From positions 62,001-126,000 of the forward strand of contig JAQDDS010000001.1 in NCBI GenBank assembly GCA_027665725.1: a DNA stretch of 64,000 bases, read 5' to 3'. This document shows positions 55,340-64,000 of the stretch, piece by piece. The notes below the pieces were generated by a model. That model made no database searches, was not told the origin of the DNA, and was given only the letters and a program-made list of their open reading frames with translations. The stretch is from Streptococcaceae bacterium AF77-01CM03A (GTDB lineage: Bacteria; Bacillota; Bacilli; Lactobacillales; Streptococcaceae). Each line of letters starts with the position of its first letter. Position 1 is the first letter of the stretch. The position numbers and the translations under genes were made by a program.

Positions 55340-56188
55340 TTATTTTAACAAATGTTTATTTTTCAGTTTCAAATATCGTTGTTTTGGAGCGATAAAGAAG
55401 CTAATGAGAAAGAAACTAGCAGCTGTAAGCACGATACTAGAACCTGCCGCAACGTTAAAGCTATAGCCGATAAAGAGTCCCAAAACTGAAGCTGTAGCTC
55501 CAAAGGTTGAGGAAAGGAAAATCATACTTTTCAGGCTATTAGCATACAGATAAGCAGTTGCAGCTGGGGTAATCAGCATGGCTACAATCAGGATAGTTCC
55601 GACACTTTGCATGGCTGTCACAGACACGAGAGTTAGGAGTACCATGAGTAAGTAGTGATAGAAATTGACAGGCATTCCCATGGCTTTAGCCAAGAGTTCA
55701 TCAAAGGACGTTATCAAGAGTTGCTTGAAGAAAATCCAGATTAACAAGAGAATGGCTGCCCCTACACCCATAGTAATAAACATATCTGTATCTTGAACAG
55801 CAAGAATATTACCAAAAAGGATATGGAAAAGGTCAGTTGAACTTTTAGCGACACTAATCAAGATGATACCGAGGGCTAAGAAAGAAGAAAAGGTAATGCC
55901 GATGGCGGTATCGCTTTTGACAATCGAGTTTCCCTTGATGTAGGTAATGATGATAGCAGCTAGCAGTCCAAAGACAATGGCTCCGATAAAGAAGTCAATG
56001 CCCAAGATGAAGGAGAGGGCTACACCTGGTAAGACAGCATGTGAAATGGCATCTCCCATGAGTGACATCCCACGTAGAATGATGAAACATCCTACAGCTC
56101 CAGCTACGACCCCGATAACAATAGCTGTTATCAAGGCATTTTGTAAGAAATGGAATTTTTGCAATCCATCGATAAATTCTGCAATCAT
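55340..56188 (-). CDS. psaC: Manganese ABC transporter permease PsaC
   Basis: 282-residue membrane component of the ABC-3 family with eight or nine hydrophobic segments and the motif [20 protein letters not shown] that contacts the ATPase. Overlaps psaB by 4 nt (ATGA) and precedes psaA. Confidence 0.95.
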   Translation of the reverse strand: MIAEFIDGLQKFHFLQNALITAIVIGVVAGAVGCFIILRGMSLMGDAISHAVLPGVALSFILGIDFFIGAIVFGLLAAIIITYIKGNSIVKSDTAIGITFSSFLALGIILISVAKSSTDLFHILFGNILAVQDTDMFITMGVGAAILLLIWIFFKQLLITSFDELLAKAMGMPVNFYHYLLMVLLTLVSVTAMQSVGTILIVAMLITPAATAYLYANSLKSMIFLSSTFGATASVLGLFIGYSFNVAAGSSIVLTAASFFLISFFIAPKQRYLKLKNKHLLK

Positions 56189-56907
56189 AGGTCACCTCCA
56201 TTGAAAAAGAGTCGATTACCGTAAGCTTCTTTGAGATTGGCTTGGGTAAAGGTTTCTTTGGTCGGACCAAAAGCAATCACTTCTCGATTGACAAGCAAGA
56301 CTTGATCGAAGTAGTTGGGAACCTTGCTGAGGTCGTGGTGGACGATGAGAACCGTCTTCCCAGCTTTTTTCAGATCTCTCAGCGTATTCATGATGATTTC
56401 CTCACTGACTGAGTCAATCCCAACAAAGGGTTCATCTAAGAGGATATAGTCGGCTTCCTGCACCAAACATCTGGCAATCAAGACCCGCTGGAACTGACCT
56501 CCAGACAGTTGACTGATTTGACGTTCAGCGTAGTCAGCTAGGTCGACGATTTCAAGGGCCTCTTGCACTTTCTTCCAATGTTTAGCATTTAAACTTCGAA
56601 AGAGAGGAATAGAGGGAAATAGTCCTAACGAGACGCATTCCTTGACCTTGATGGGAAAGTTGTAGTCAATATGAATTTTTTGCTCGACATAGGCAACTCG
56701 ATGTAAGGATTTTTTAACTTCCTTGTCATCGAGAAATGCCTGACCTTGATGTGGGATAATTCCCAGCATACCTTTTAATAATGTTGATTTCCCAGCGCCG
56801 TTTGGACCGATGATTCCGGTAATCGTTGGTCCTTGGAGCACTAGTGAAATATCCTTTAGTGCCAACGTTTCTTTGTAGGAGACACTGAGGTTTTCGATAC
56901 GTATCAT
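56185..56907 (-). CDS. psaB: Manganese ABC transporter ATP-binding protein PsaB
   Basis: 240-residue ATPase driving Mn(II) import. Walker [11 protein letters not shown]-loop YVEQKIHID, signature LSGGQFQR and Walker [13 protein letters not shown]. First gene of psaBCA, preceded by AGGAGG and an operator-promoter. Confidence 0.95.
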   Translation of the reverse strand: MIRIENLSVSYKETLALKDISLVLQGPTITGIIGPNGAGKSTLLKGMLGIIPHQGQAFLDDKEVKKSLHRVAYVEQKIHIDYNFPIKVKECVSLGLFPSIPLFRSLNAKHWKKVQEALEIVDLADYAERQISQLSGGQFQRVLIARCLVQEADYILLDEPFVGIDSVSEEIIMNTLRDLKKAGKTVLIVHHDLSKVPNYFDQVLLVNREVIAFGPTKETFTQANLKEAYGNRLFFNGGDL

Positions 56908-56931
56908 ACAGTTGTATTCCTCCTGGATTTT

Positions 56932-56970
56932 AATATACCTTAATTTTATTTTTAAGTCAAGTTAATTTTG
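56932..56970 (-). promoter_or_regulatory. psaBCA promoter with PsaR/SloR-type operator
   Basis: Minus strand: -35 TTGACT (56961-56956), 18-nt spacer, -10 TATATT (56937-56932). The -35 sits in AAAATTAACTTGACTTAA, which matches the recognition element of SloR/PsaR-type Mn repressors. Mn-bound PsaR would block the -35. Confidence 0.8.
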
Positions 56971-57087
56971 GTAAAAATTTAAAATATTAATGATGAAATC
57001 AAATAGGAGGAGGCGGCATTTTTAATTGCATTCCCCAGGGATTTTTGCTAAGCTAAGAATAAGTGAAATTAGGAAAGCGAGAACAAG

Positions 57088-58980
57088 ATGACACGTTATC
57101 AAGATGATTTTTATGATGCCATAAATGGTGAGTGGGAAAAGACTGCTGTTATTCCAGCAGATAAATCGAGAACAGGTGGTTTTATCGACCTTGACGAAGA
57201 AATTGAAGAGTTGATGCTAACGACGACAGACAAGTGGTTGGCAGGAGAAGATGTGCCAGAAGATGCTATCTTGGCAAATTTTGTCAAGTACCATAGTATG
57301 GTCAGAGATTTCGATAAGCGAGAAGCAGATGGAATTGAACCAGTCCTTCCTTTATTGAAGGAATACCAGAATTTAGAAAGTTTTGCGGATTTCGCAAGTA
57401 AACTAGCAGCATTTGAATTAGCTGGTAAACCAAACTTCCTTCCATTTGGAGTATCACCAGACTTTATGGATGCTAGAACCAATGTTCTCTGGGCTAGTGC
57501 TCCAGGAACTATCTTGCCTGACACAACCTACTATGCGGAAGACCATCCTCAGCGTGAGGAATTATTGAATCTTTGGAAAGAAAGTACTTCTAATCTCCTC
57601 AAAGCCTATAACTTCTCAGATGAAGAAATCGAAGACTTGCTAGAGAAACGATTGGAATTGGACCGCCGTATCGCAGCAGTAGTCCTCTCTAATGAAGAAA
57701 GTTCAGAATATGCTAAACTCTACCATCCATATTCTTATGAAGATTTCAAAAAGTTTGCTCCTGCCCTACCTCTCGATGACTTCTTCCAAGCTGTGATTGG
57801 ACAAACACCAGACAAGATTATCGTAGATGAAGAACGTTTCTGGCAAGCAGCAGAGCAATTCTATAGTGAAGAAGCTTGGCCTTTGCTCAAGGCAGGCTTG
57901 ATCTTGAGTGTGGTTAATCTTTCGACTAGTTATCTGACAGATGAGATTCGTATCTTGTCAGGTGCCTACGGACGTGCTCTTTCAGGAGTTCCAGAGGCTC
58001 AAGACAAACGCAAGGCAGCTTACCATTTAGCTCAAGGACCATTTAAACAAGCCCTCGGCCTTTGGTATGCCCACGAAAAATTCTCTCCAGAAGCTAAGGC
58101 GGACGTAGAGAAAAAAGTGGCGACCATGATTGACGTTTATAAGGAACGTTTGGCTAAAAATGACTGGCTGACTCCTGAAACTCGAGAAAAAGCCATCGTC
58201 AAACTCAATGTCATCAAGCCTTATATCGGTTATCCAGAAGAACTGCCAGCTCGCTATAAGGACAAGGTAGTGGATGAATCTGCTAGCCTCTTTGAGAATG
58301 CTCTTGCTTTTGCACGTGTTGAAATTAAGCACAGCTGGAGCAAGTGGAATCAGCCGGTTGACTACAAGGAGTGGGGAATGCCTGCTCATATGGTCAACGC
58401 CTACTACAATCCACAAAAGAACTTGATTGTCTTCCCAGCTGCTATCTTACAGGCACCATTCTATGACTTGCATCAGTCATCTTCTGCCAACTATGGTGGT
58501 ATTGGTGCGGTTATTGCCCATGAAATTTCTCACGCCTTTGATACTAATGGAGCTTCCTTTGATGAAAATGGAAGTCTCAAGGATTGGTGGACTGAGAGCG
58601 ATTATGCAGCCTTTAAAGAGAAAACACAGAAGGTTATCGACCAGTTTGATGGTCAAGAATCTTACGGTGCAAAAATCAATGGGAAATTAACTGTATCCGA
58701 AAACGTTGCCGACCTTGGAGGAATCGCTGCAGCGCTAGAAGCTGCTAAGAGAGAGCCAGATTTTTCAGCTGAAGAGTTCTTCCATAACTTTGCTCGTATC
58801 TGGCGTATGAAAGGTCGCCCAGAGTTGATGAAACTCATGGCTAGCGTCGACGTACACGCGCCAGCTAAACTTCGTGTTAACGTCCAAGTGCCAAACTTTG
58901 ATGACTTCTTTACAACCTATGATGTCAAAGAAGGCGACGGAATGTGGCGTGCACCAGAAGACCGTGTGATTATTTGGTAA
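57088..58980 (+). CDS. pepO: Endopeptidase O (M13 / neprilysin family)
   Basis: 630-residue zinc metallopeptidase. Catalytic zinc motif HEISH (478-482) in GAVIAHEISHAFDTNG, the third ligand and Asp in SENVADLGGIAA, and the substrate-binding NAYYNP. The family in streptococci cleaves oligopeptides and, on the cell surface, binds host proteins such as plasminogen and C1q. There is no signal peptide. Divergent from psaBCA; the two share the AT-rich interval. Confidence 0.96.
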   Translation: MTRYQDDFYDAINGEWEKTAVIPADKSRTGGFIDLDEEIEELMLTTTDKWLAGEDVPEDAILANFVKYHSMVRDFDKREADGIEPVLPLLKEYQNLESFADFASKLAAFELAGKPNFLPFGVSPDFMDARTNVLWASAPGTILPDTTYYAEDHPQREELLNLWKESTSNLLKAYNFSDEEIEDLLEKRLELDRRIAAVVLSNEESSEYAKLYHPYSYEDFKKFAPALPLDDFFQAVIGQTPDKIIVDEERFWQAAEQFYSEEAWPLLKAGLILSVVNLSTSYLTDEIRILSGAYGRALSGVPEAQDKRKAAYHLAQGPFKQALGLWYAHEKFSPEAKADVEKKVATMIDVYKERLAKNDWLTPETREKAIVKLNVIKPYIGYPEELPARYKDKVVDESASLFENALAFARVEIKHSWSKWNQPVDYKEWGMPAHMVNAYYNPQKNLIVFPAAILQAPFYDLHQSSSANYGGIGAVIAHEISHAFDTNGASFDENGSLKDWWTESDYAAFKEKTQKVIDQFDGQESYGAKINGKLTVSENVADLGGIAAALEAAKREPDFSAEEFFHNFARIWRMKGRPELMKLMASVDVHAPAKLRVNVQVPNFDDFFTTYDVKEGDGMWRAPEDRVIIW

Positions 58981-58983
58981 TCA

Positions 58984-59013
58984 AAAAACCAAGGATGATT
59001 GTCCTTGGTTTTT
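58984..59013. terminator. Bidirectional terminator pepO / MBL gene
   Basis: Stem AAAACCAAGGA / TCCTTGGTTTT with a 6-nt loop and trailing T run, between convergent genes. Confidence 0.9.
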
Positions 59014-59018
59014 ATGTT

Positions 59019-59648
59019 TTAGAAAAATGGATTAAAGGTTTTTTCGTGAGCGATGGTCGTAGCAGGACCATGTCCAGGATAGACATCGTAGTTAGGAAGG
59101 GTAAAGAGCTGGGTTTGGATACTATGAAGGAGTTGTTCCATACTACCAGTTGGTAAGTCTGTTCGACCAATGGTTTCTCGGAAAAGGGCATCTCCCGTTA
59201 AGACCAAGTGTCCGTCTGGGAAAACGAGTGAAACGCCACCAATAGAGTGGCCTGGAGTTGGTAATGCAATAAAGCGGAATTCCTCGATTTGGTATTCTTC
59301 ATGAAGAACAAAGGTATGTTCAGCTGGTCTACATAGGACATCTGCCATATCGTCATGACGAGGAAGGCCTGAGAGGTTGTCGACAGGAGTATAGAGCCAA
59401 GAAGCTTCACTCTCAGCCACATAAACCGGAGGATTTCCAAAAGTATCTCTGACCAAGTCCAGACTCATAATATGGTCGTAGTGGGTGTGGGTTAGAAGAA
59501 TGGCACAGACTTGTTTATTGATGTTCTCGATAGTCTTGCGAATAGCCTCCCAGTTGCTACCAGGATCAACCACGATCAGGTGTTGGTCTCCTTCGAGATA
59601 ATAAGTATTTTCATAGGCAACAGGATTTACGGTTTTATGGATTTTCAT
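59019..59648 (-). CDS. MBL-fold metallohydrolase (glyoxalase II-like)
   Basis: 209 residues with the metallo-beta-lactamase zinc motif LLTHTHYDHI (HxHxDH), LPTPGHSIGG, LTGDALFRETIGRTD and the final VYPGHGPATT. This pattern is that of hydroxyacylglutathione-hydrolase-like enzymes; the substrate is unknown. The ATG at 59648 follows GAGGAAATC on the minus strand; the longer open frame lacks a ribosome-binding site. Confidence 0.85.
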   Translation of the reverse strand: MKIHKTVNPVAYENTYYLEGDQHLIVVDPGSNWEAIRKTIENINKQVCAILLTHTHYDHIMSLDLVRDTFGNPPVYVAESEASWLYTPVDNLSGLPRHDDMADVLCRPAEHTFVLHEEYQIEEFRFIALPTPGHSIGGVSLVFPDGHLVLTGDALFRETIGRTDLPTGSMEQLLHSIQTQLFTLPNYDVYPGHGPATTIAHEKTFNPFF

Positions 59649-59722
59649 AGGATTTCCTCTTTCAAAGAATTTACAATTTCTAGTATAACACAGAAGCACA
59701 AAATAAGGAATCGATCAATAAG

Positions 59723-59753
59723 AAAGTCCCTCCATAAAAGAAGGGACTTTTTA
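59723..59753. terminator. Hairpin terminator near the end of the lipase-like gene
   Basis: AAAGTCCCT / AGGGACTTT stem, T-rich on the plus side, A-rich on the other. Confidence 0.65.
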
Positions 59754-59758
59754 ATTCA

Positions 59759-60835
59759 TTAAAAATGATTTTTCCAGGCTTGGAAGCGGGCATCCAGTAG
59801 GAGTTGTGTCAGATTTTTTAAGATTTCAACTTGCTCGGGCTCTAGAGTTTGTGCCTGGGAAACAAGTTGTCGAACATGTTCGATCGCGTTTTTTGAAGAT
59901 AGTTCATTAATGGAGCTAATTCCAGACTCTAGGATGGTTCCAAAGAAGAGATCAAAGTAGAGCTCTAATTCCTCATCGGGAACACTATCCACCCATTCTT
60001 TAAGAGTGTCTTTGATTTGGAGACTTTCGCTACTGATGGCCTCTAGTTGGACAAAGTGGTGTCCTTCAGTTAGCCAGCTGAAAGTATTGTGTTGAGCGAT
60101 ACCACCTAAGGCCAGACTGCGCACAACAATAGGAGTATCAGGGACTTCTAGCATCATGCCAATGACAGATCCCTGTGGGACATAGCGGCGAATTTTTGGA
60201 ATAACATCTTGATAACCAGTGGTTTCAGTCAGATGAGCCTGCAAGCCAGGGGCATCGTAAGTATAAACTGCAGATATTTTTTCTTGCAATTCAGGTTGGA
60301 TTTGACTTGCAGCATAGACGGCTAGATTTCCACCTTTAGAATGTCCAGCAACCATGACTTTTTGTTTTGGATGTTGGGTAAAGAAATCCTCCAAGTATTC
60401 AAGAGCATGTTTTTGGGCAGGGATTTCCTTCATATAGGTCATATGGAAATCTTCCTTCCAGCCAATAATACTGTCGTCTGTGCCACGAAAGACAATGAGA
60501 TAGGTATCTAGATTCAGACGATAAGTCATAGCAGCGAATTGTTTTTGGAGTTCTACATCAATATCATTAACAAAGTTAGAAAGCTTGCTATTTTTAAAAC
60601 GCTTGTGTTGGGAGAGTTGGTCTAAGAGTTGTAGACGTTCTTTATTGGTCAACATGGTGCTTTCTCGTGGGACACGTGTTGCGACATCGCTTAAACGATT
60701 GACGGATTGGTCTAATAAGTTATCAAAAGGAAGATAAGTCAGCTCTGTCAAAGCAAGTACATCCAGTTCATTTAAGGGAACATCATAAAAAGAATCGTAT
60801 TGAACATCAGTTAGATAGTCAAAAATATTGGCCAT
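59759..60835 (-). CDS. Mbeg1-like alpha/beta hydrolase (DUF2974)
   Basis: 358 residues with the lipase nucleophile elbow VMVAGHSKGGNLAVYAA (Ser in GHSKG), preceded by YLIVFRGTDDSIIGWKED, both typical of the DUF2974 group. Probably a cytosolic esterase/lipase-like protein of unknown substrate. The ATG at 60835 follows AAAGGAATTCTC on the minus strand; the earlier start is less well placed. Confidence 0.82.
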   Translation of the reverse strand: MANIFDYLTDVQYDSFYDVPLNELDVLALTELTYLPFDNLLDQSVNRLSDVATRVPRESTMLTNKERLQLLDQLSQHKRFKNSKLSNFVNDIDVELQKQFAAMTYRLNLDTYLIVFRGTDDSIIGWKEDFHMTYMKEIPAQKHALEYLEDFFTQHPKQKVMVAGHSKGGNLAVYAASQIQPELQEKISAVYTYDAPGLQAHLTETTGYQDVIPKIRRYVPQGSVIGMMLEVPDTPIVVRSLALGGIAQHNTFSWLTEGHHFVQLEAISSESLQIKDTLKEWVDSVPDEELELYFDLFFGTILESGISSINELSSKNAIEHVRQLVSQAQTLEPEQVEILKNLTQLLLDARFQAWKNHF

Positions 60836-60902
60836 GAGAATTCCTTTCTTAACTTTTATCATATCAGATTTGCATCAATTTCGCTAGTAGTCAGAAGAAT
60901 TT

Positions 60903-60927
60903 TGCTATAATATAAAAAAAGGAGGAG
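60903..60927 (+). promoter_or_regulatory. Promoter and RBS of the two-component system
   Basis: Extended -10 TGCTATAAT (TATAAT 60906-60911), then AAGGAGGAG just before the ATG at 60931. The leader is very short. Confidence 0.7.
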
Positions 60928-60930
60928 CAG

Positions 60931-61608
60931 ATGCATAAGATTTTACTAGTAGAAGATGATCCAGTAATCCGTCAGCAAGTTGGGAAAATGCTCTCCGAAT
61001 GGGGATTTGAAGTAGTCATGGTAGAAGACTTTATGGAAGTTCTGACGCTATTTGTTCAGACTGAGCCTCATCTGGTCCTGATGGATATTGGATTGCCTCT
61101 CTTCAATGGTTATCATTGGTGTCAGGAAATTCGCAAGATTTCCAAGGTTCCTATTATGTTTCTGTCTTCAAGAGACCAGGCTATGGACATCGTGATGGCT
61201 ATTAATATGGGAGCAGACGATTTTGTGACCAAGCCTTTTGACCAGCAGGTCCTCATAGCCAAGGTGCAGGGCTTGTTACGTCGCTCCTATGAGTTTGGGC
61301 GGGATGAAAGTCTCTTAGAGTATGCAGGAGTTATCCTCAATACCAAGTCTATGGATGTGCATGTTGAGGGACAAGCAATCACGTTGACAAAGAATGAATT
61401 TCAAATCCTGCGTGTCTTATTTGAACATGCGGGCAATATTGTAGCGCGTGATGATCTGATGCGAGAACTCTGGAATAGTGACTTTTTCATCGACGATAAT
61501 ACTCTTTCTGTTAATGTTGCGCGCTTGCGTAAGAAACTGGAAGAGCAAGGTTTGGTAGGATTTATTGAGACCAAGAAAGGGATAGGATACGGGTTAAAAC
61601 ATGCTTAA
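60931..61608 (+). CDS. Response regulator, OmpR family (BceR-like, TCS01-type)
   Basis: 225 residues. Receiver domain with phospho-acceptor Asp52 in VLMDIGLPL and Lys in DDFVTKPFD, then a winged-helix DNA-binding domain (ITLTKNEFQILRVLFEH, SVNVARLRKKL). The gene overlaps the kinase by 8 nt. A BceR-box-like palindrome sits before the transporter genes downstream, so it probably activates them on antimicrobial-peptide stress. Confidence 0.88.
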   Translation: MHKILLVEDDPVIRQQVGKMLSEWGFEVVMVEDFMEVLTLFVQTEPHLVLMDIGLPLFNGYHWCQEIRKISKVPIMFLSSRDQAMDIVMAINMGADDFVTKPFDQQVLIAKVQGLLRRSYEFGRDESLLEYAGVILNTKSMDVHVEGQAITLTKNEFQILRVLFEHAGNIVARDDLMRELWNSDFFIDDNTLSVNVARLRKKLEEQGLVGFIETKKGIGYGLKHA

Positions 61609-62575
61609 TTGGAGACAATTTTTTCTAGCCTATCTTCGCTCACGGATTCGTCTTCTAGTCTTCATTTTTTTGATTAGCTGCCTTGCCCTCGCCTTTCACA
61701 TTTTATTTACAAATCTAGGTTCTTACTTTCTTTACTTCTTTCTGCTTTGTAGTTTTCTAACCTTTTTATTTTTCATCTGGGATATCCTAGTAGAAGCAGA
61801 AGTTTATCGTAAGGAAATGCTTTATTCTGAAAGAGAACCAAAATCTCCTTTGGAATGTGCTCTAGCAGAAAAATTGGACGAACGCGAAGCTGAGCTTTAT
61901 CAAAAGAAATCAGAAGCGGAAAGCAAGCTAACAGATTTACTAGACTACTATACCTTGTGGGTGCATCAAATCAAGACCCCCATAGCAGCAACCCGTCTAT
62001 TAGTGGCAGAAGTTTCTGAACGAGAGCTTAAGCGACAATTGGAACAAGAAATTTTCAAAATTGATTCTTATACCAACTTGGTTTTGCAATACCTACGCTT
62101 AGAAAGCTTCCATGATGATTTGGTTTTGAAAAAAGAAAATATAGAAGATCTGGTCAAGGAAGTCATTCGCAAATATGCCATTTTCTTTATCCAGAAAGGT
62201 TTAAGTGTTAATCTGCATGACTTGGATAGAAGCATTGTGACGGATAAAAAATGGCTGTTAGTAGTTATTGAACAAATCCTTTCAAATAGCCTCAAATACA
62301 CAAATGAAGGTGGAATTGAGATCTATATGGACGGTCAAGAACTTTGCATCAAAGATACTGGGATTGGCATTAAAAACAGTGATCAATTGCGAGTTTTTGA
62401 ACGCGGATTTTCAGGCTACAATGGTCGTATGACCCAGCAGTCATCTGGTCTTGGACTCTACTTGACACAAAAAATCAGCCAAGAATTAGGACATCAAATC
62501 CGTATTGAATCTGAACTTGGTCAAGGTACGATTGTGCGTATCAAGTTTTCAGAAGTAAACCTACTGATCGAATGA
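61601..62575 (+). CDS. Sensor histidine kinase (BceS-like, intramembrane-sensing)
   Basis: 324 residues. Two membrane segments close together at the N-terminus (~12-60) leave almost no outside sensor, typical of BceS kinases that take their signal from the BceAB transporter. H-box with His122 in WVHQIKTPIAATRLL, N-box EQILSNSLKYT, and G-boxes DTGIGIKNSD and SSGLGLYLTQ. The transporter genes follow ~330 nt later. Confidence 0.88.
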   Translation: MLNWRQFFLAYLRSRIRLLVFIFLISCLALAFHILFTNLGSYFLYFFLLCSFLTFLFFIWDILVEAEVYRKEMLYSEREPKSPLECALAEKLDEREAELYQKKSEAESKLTDLLDYYTLWVHQIKTPIAATRLLVAEVSERELKRQLEQEIFKIDSYTNLVLQYLRLESFHDDLVLKKENIEDLVKEVIRKYAIFFIQKGLSVNLHDLDRSIVTDKKWLLVVIEQILSNSLKYTNEGGIEIYMDGQELCIKDTGIGIKNSDQLRVFERGFSGYNGRMTQQSSGLGLYLTQKISQELGHQIRIESELGQGTIVRIKFSEVNLLIE

Positions 62576-62666
62576 AAAGAATTGCTAAGAGCTTGGAAGA
62601 ATCCTTTCAGGCTCTTCTTTAGACCTTTTTTAAGGTAAGAAAGCAGGCTTCAATCAGATAAAAAAT

Positions 62667-62694
62667 TGTAATCTTACAAAAATGTAAGATTACA
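62667..62694. promoter_or_regulatory. BceR-box-like operator
   Basis: Perfect inverted repeat TGTAATCTTACA-AAAA-TGTAAGATTACA. Its centre TTACA-N4-TGTAA is the binding pattern of BceR-type regulators. It lies ~80 nt before the small ORF and transporter genes; the -10 is not clear (TATAGC near 62749 or TAAACT near 62742). Confidence 0.75.
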
Positions 62695-62775
62695 GACCTC
62701 TTTTGTAAGGTTATGTTATGGCAAGCTATCTTCATTTGGAGTAAACTTATAGCATAAAGATAAAGGAGCAAAACT

Positions 62776-62889
62776 ATGAAAACAATCTTACAAAAGAAAC
62801 AAACAAGTAAACCAAGTCCAAAAGAGATTGAGCGTGTTCAGCTCGGTTGCGCTATTATGCAGGCTCAGTTTCAATTAATGGGATATTAA
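62776..62889 (+). CDS. Small 37-residue protein in the BceAB-type operon
   Basis: ATG at 62776 with a strong AAAGGAG (62762-62768, 7-nt spacing) and stop at 62887-62889. The product begins MKTILQKKQTSKPSPKEIER and ends in MQAQFQLMGY: a basic N-terminus followed by a probable amphipathic helix, no membrane segment. It lies between the BceR-box and the ABC ATPase gene (14-nt gap). I do not recognise it. Strong RBS and operon position support translation; a role as regulator or adaptor of the transporter is only a guess. Confidence 0.6.
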   Translation: MKTILQKKQTSKPSPKEIERVQLGCAIMQAQFQLMGY

Positions 62890-62902
62890 AAAGGAGATTA
62901 TC

Positions 62903-63661
62903 ATGACACTATTAGATGTAAAACACGTTCAAAAGATTTATAAAACACGTTTCCAAGGCAACCAAGTAGAAGCCCTGAAAGATATTCATTTTACTGTAGA
63001 AAAAGGCGACTATGTTGCCATCATGGGTGAGTCTGGTTCTGGGAAATCTACTTTACTCAATATTCTCGCTATGCTTGACAAACCAACTCGTGGTCAGGTC
63101 TTCCTAAACGGAACAGACACAGCTACCATTAAAAATTCTGAAGCATCAAGCTTCCGTCGTGAAAAGTTAGGCTTTGTCTTCCAAGACTTCAATTTGTTAG
63201 ATACGCTTTCTGTTAAAGACAATATCTTACTCCCATTGGTATTGTCTAGAAAGCCTATTACAGAAATGATGAAAAAATTGGTGGTAACAGCTGAAAATCT
63301 TGGCATCAATCAATTGCAGGAGAAGTACCCTTATGAAATTTCTGGTGGACAAAAACAACGTGTAGCAGTTGCACGCGCCATCATCACAGAACCAGAAATT
63401 CTCCTTGCTGATGAACCAACAGGAGCCCTTGATTCCAAGTCATCGGCAGCCTTACTCGATGTTTTTGATGAAATCAATGAACGTGGCCAAACCATTCTCA
63501 TGGTAACCCACTCAACGGCAGCGGCCAGCAGGGCCAAGCGTGTTCTCTTTATCAAGGACGGCATTCTTTACAACCAAATTTACCGTGGAGACAAGACAGA
63601 GCGTCAGATGTTCCAAGAAATCTCTGACACCTTGACTGTTATGGCAAGTGAGGTGAACTAG
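62903..63661 (+). CDS. ABC transporter ATP-binding protein (BceA-like)
   Basis: 252-residue ATPase of the MacB/BceA type: Walker [11 protein letters not shown]-loop [13 protein letters not shown], signature ISGGQKQR and Walker [15 protein letters not shown]. The [19 protein letters not shown] segment is usual for antimicrobial-peptide detoxification transporters. AAAAAGGAG upstream. The permease gene starts one base after its stop. Confidence 0.93.
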   Translation: MTLLDVKHVQKIYKTRFQGNQVEALKDIHFTVEKGDYVAIMGESGSGKSTLLNILAMLDKPTRGQVFLNGTDTATIKNSEASSFRREKLGFVFQDFNLLDTLSVKDNILLPLVLSRKPITEMMKKLVVTAENLGINQLQEKYPYEISGGQKQRVAVARAIITEPEILLADEPTGALDSKSSAALLDVFDEINERGQTILMVTHSTAAASRAKRVLFIKDGILYNQIYRGDKTERQMFQEISDTLTVMASEVN

Positions 63662-63662
63662 T

Positions 63663-64000
63663 ATGTTTCGATTAACCAATAAGTTGGCCATTTCCAACTT
63701 AATCAAAAACCACAAACTCTATTATCCCTTTGCACTGGCTGTTCTCTTGGCAGTCACCGTCACCTATCTCTTTTACTCTCTAACCTTCAATCCAAAGATT
63801 GCAGAAATCCGTGGAGGTGAAACGATTCAAGCTACTCTTGGATTTGGTATGTTTGTCGTCACCCTTGCGTCAGCCATTATCGTCCTCTATGCCAATAGTT
63901 TTGTCATGAAAAATCGTTCTAAGGAACTAGGAATTTATGGCATGTTGGGCTTGGAGAAGCGCCATCTGATTAGTATGACTTTTAAGGAACTCTTGATATT
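63663..64000 (+). CDS. ABC transporter permease (BceB-like), cut by the window end
   Basis: First 112 codons of a FtsX-like permease: MFRLTNKLAISNLIKNHKLY, a membrane segment (YPFALAVLLAVTVTYLFYSL), another at FGMFVVTLASAIIVLYANSF, then the typical RSKELGIYGMLGLEKRHLIS. BceB proteins have ten segments and a large outside domain that lie beyond the window. It would pair with the ATPase upstream to resist peptide antibiotics. Confidence 0.88.
   Translation, partial: MFRLTNKLAISNLIKNHKLYYPFALAVLLAVTVTYLFYSLTFNPKIAEIRGGETIQATLGFGMFVVTLASAIIVLYANSFVMKNRSKELGIYGMLGLEKRHLISMTFKELLI

Overview
The window is chromosomal DNA of a low-GC Gram-positive coccus, almost certainly a Mitis-group Streptococcus (S. 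mitis / S. oralis / S. pseudopneumoniae type). The support is two BOX repeats (one boxA-boxB-boxC, one boxA-boxC), a psaBCA-tpx manganese locus with PsaR, ftsE-ftsX, scrA-scrK, msmK, a cytosolic msrAB, extended -10 (TGnTATAAT) promoters and gene products that read like pneumococcal ones. No rRNA, tRNA, CRISPR array or phage was seen.

Layout. 1-3.4 kb: sucrose PTS (scrA) and fructokinase (scrK). 3.4-7.6 kb: manganese export, with mntE (-) divergent from a P-type ATPase (mgtA/caxP) behind a yybP-ykoY Mn riboswitch. 7.6-9 kb: a deformylase, yaaA (apparently leaderless) and a structured repeat. 9.1-17.4 kb: hom-thrB, msrAB, a heterodimeric ABC exporter, an MTA/SAH deaminase-like amidohydrolase. 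17.5-22.3 kb: prfB (programmed frameshift), ftsE-ftsX, an MFS transporter, a VTT membrane protein. 22.4-38.4 kb: defence and DNA-metabolism island. 38.4-42.3 kb: metE-metF between two related palindromic elements. 42.5-48.8 kb: pnp, cysE, a nucleoside phosphorylase remnant, a DHFR/RibD-like gene, cysS, mrnC, a PucR-type HTH gene. 48.9-52.9 kb: msmK, relA, dtd. 52.9-57 kb: psaR, tpx, psaA, psaC, psaB (all -). 57-60.9 kb: pepO, an MBL hydrolase, a lipase-like protein. 60.9-64 kb: a BceRS-type two-component system, an unannotated 37-aa ORF, and a BceAB-type transporter whose permease runs off the window.

The exciting part is 25.1-35.9 kb. A type I restriction-modification operon (hsdR first, hsdM last) carries an AT-rich cassette in its middle: a DUF1524/HNH protein, a SIR2-like NADase and a HerA ATPase, joined by 8-nt start/stop overlaps; then a half-length HsdS; then a single protein joining an SMC/ABC-like AAA ATPase to a DUF4435 TOPRIM-like domain, the architecture of fused PARIS (AriA-AriB) systems. 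One promoter before hsdR could drive all seven genes. Downstream come a HigB/HigA-type toxin-antitoxin pair with a 15-bp-arm operator palindrome, and a DUF1722 gene overlapping a gene related to T4 pyrimidine-dimer glycosylase. Upstream is an SF2 helicase with two membrane segments. My reading is a layered defence operon: restriction, an NAD-depleting abortive system with an extra nuclease, and a guard that may sense anti-restriction proteins. All functions are inferred from sequence motifs and family knowledge; no search was run.
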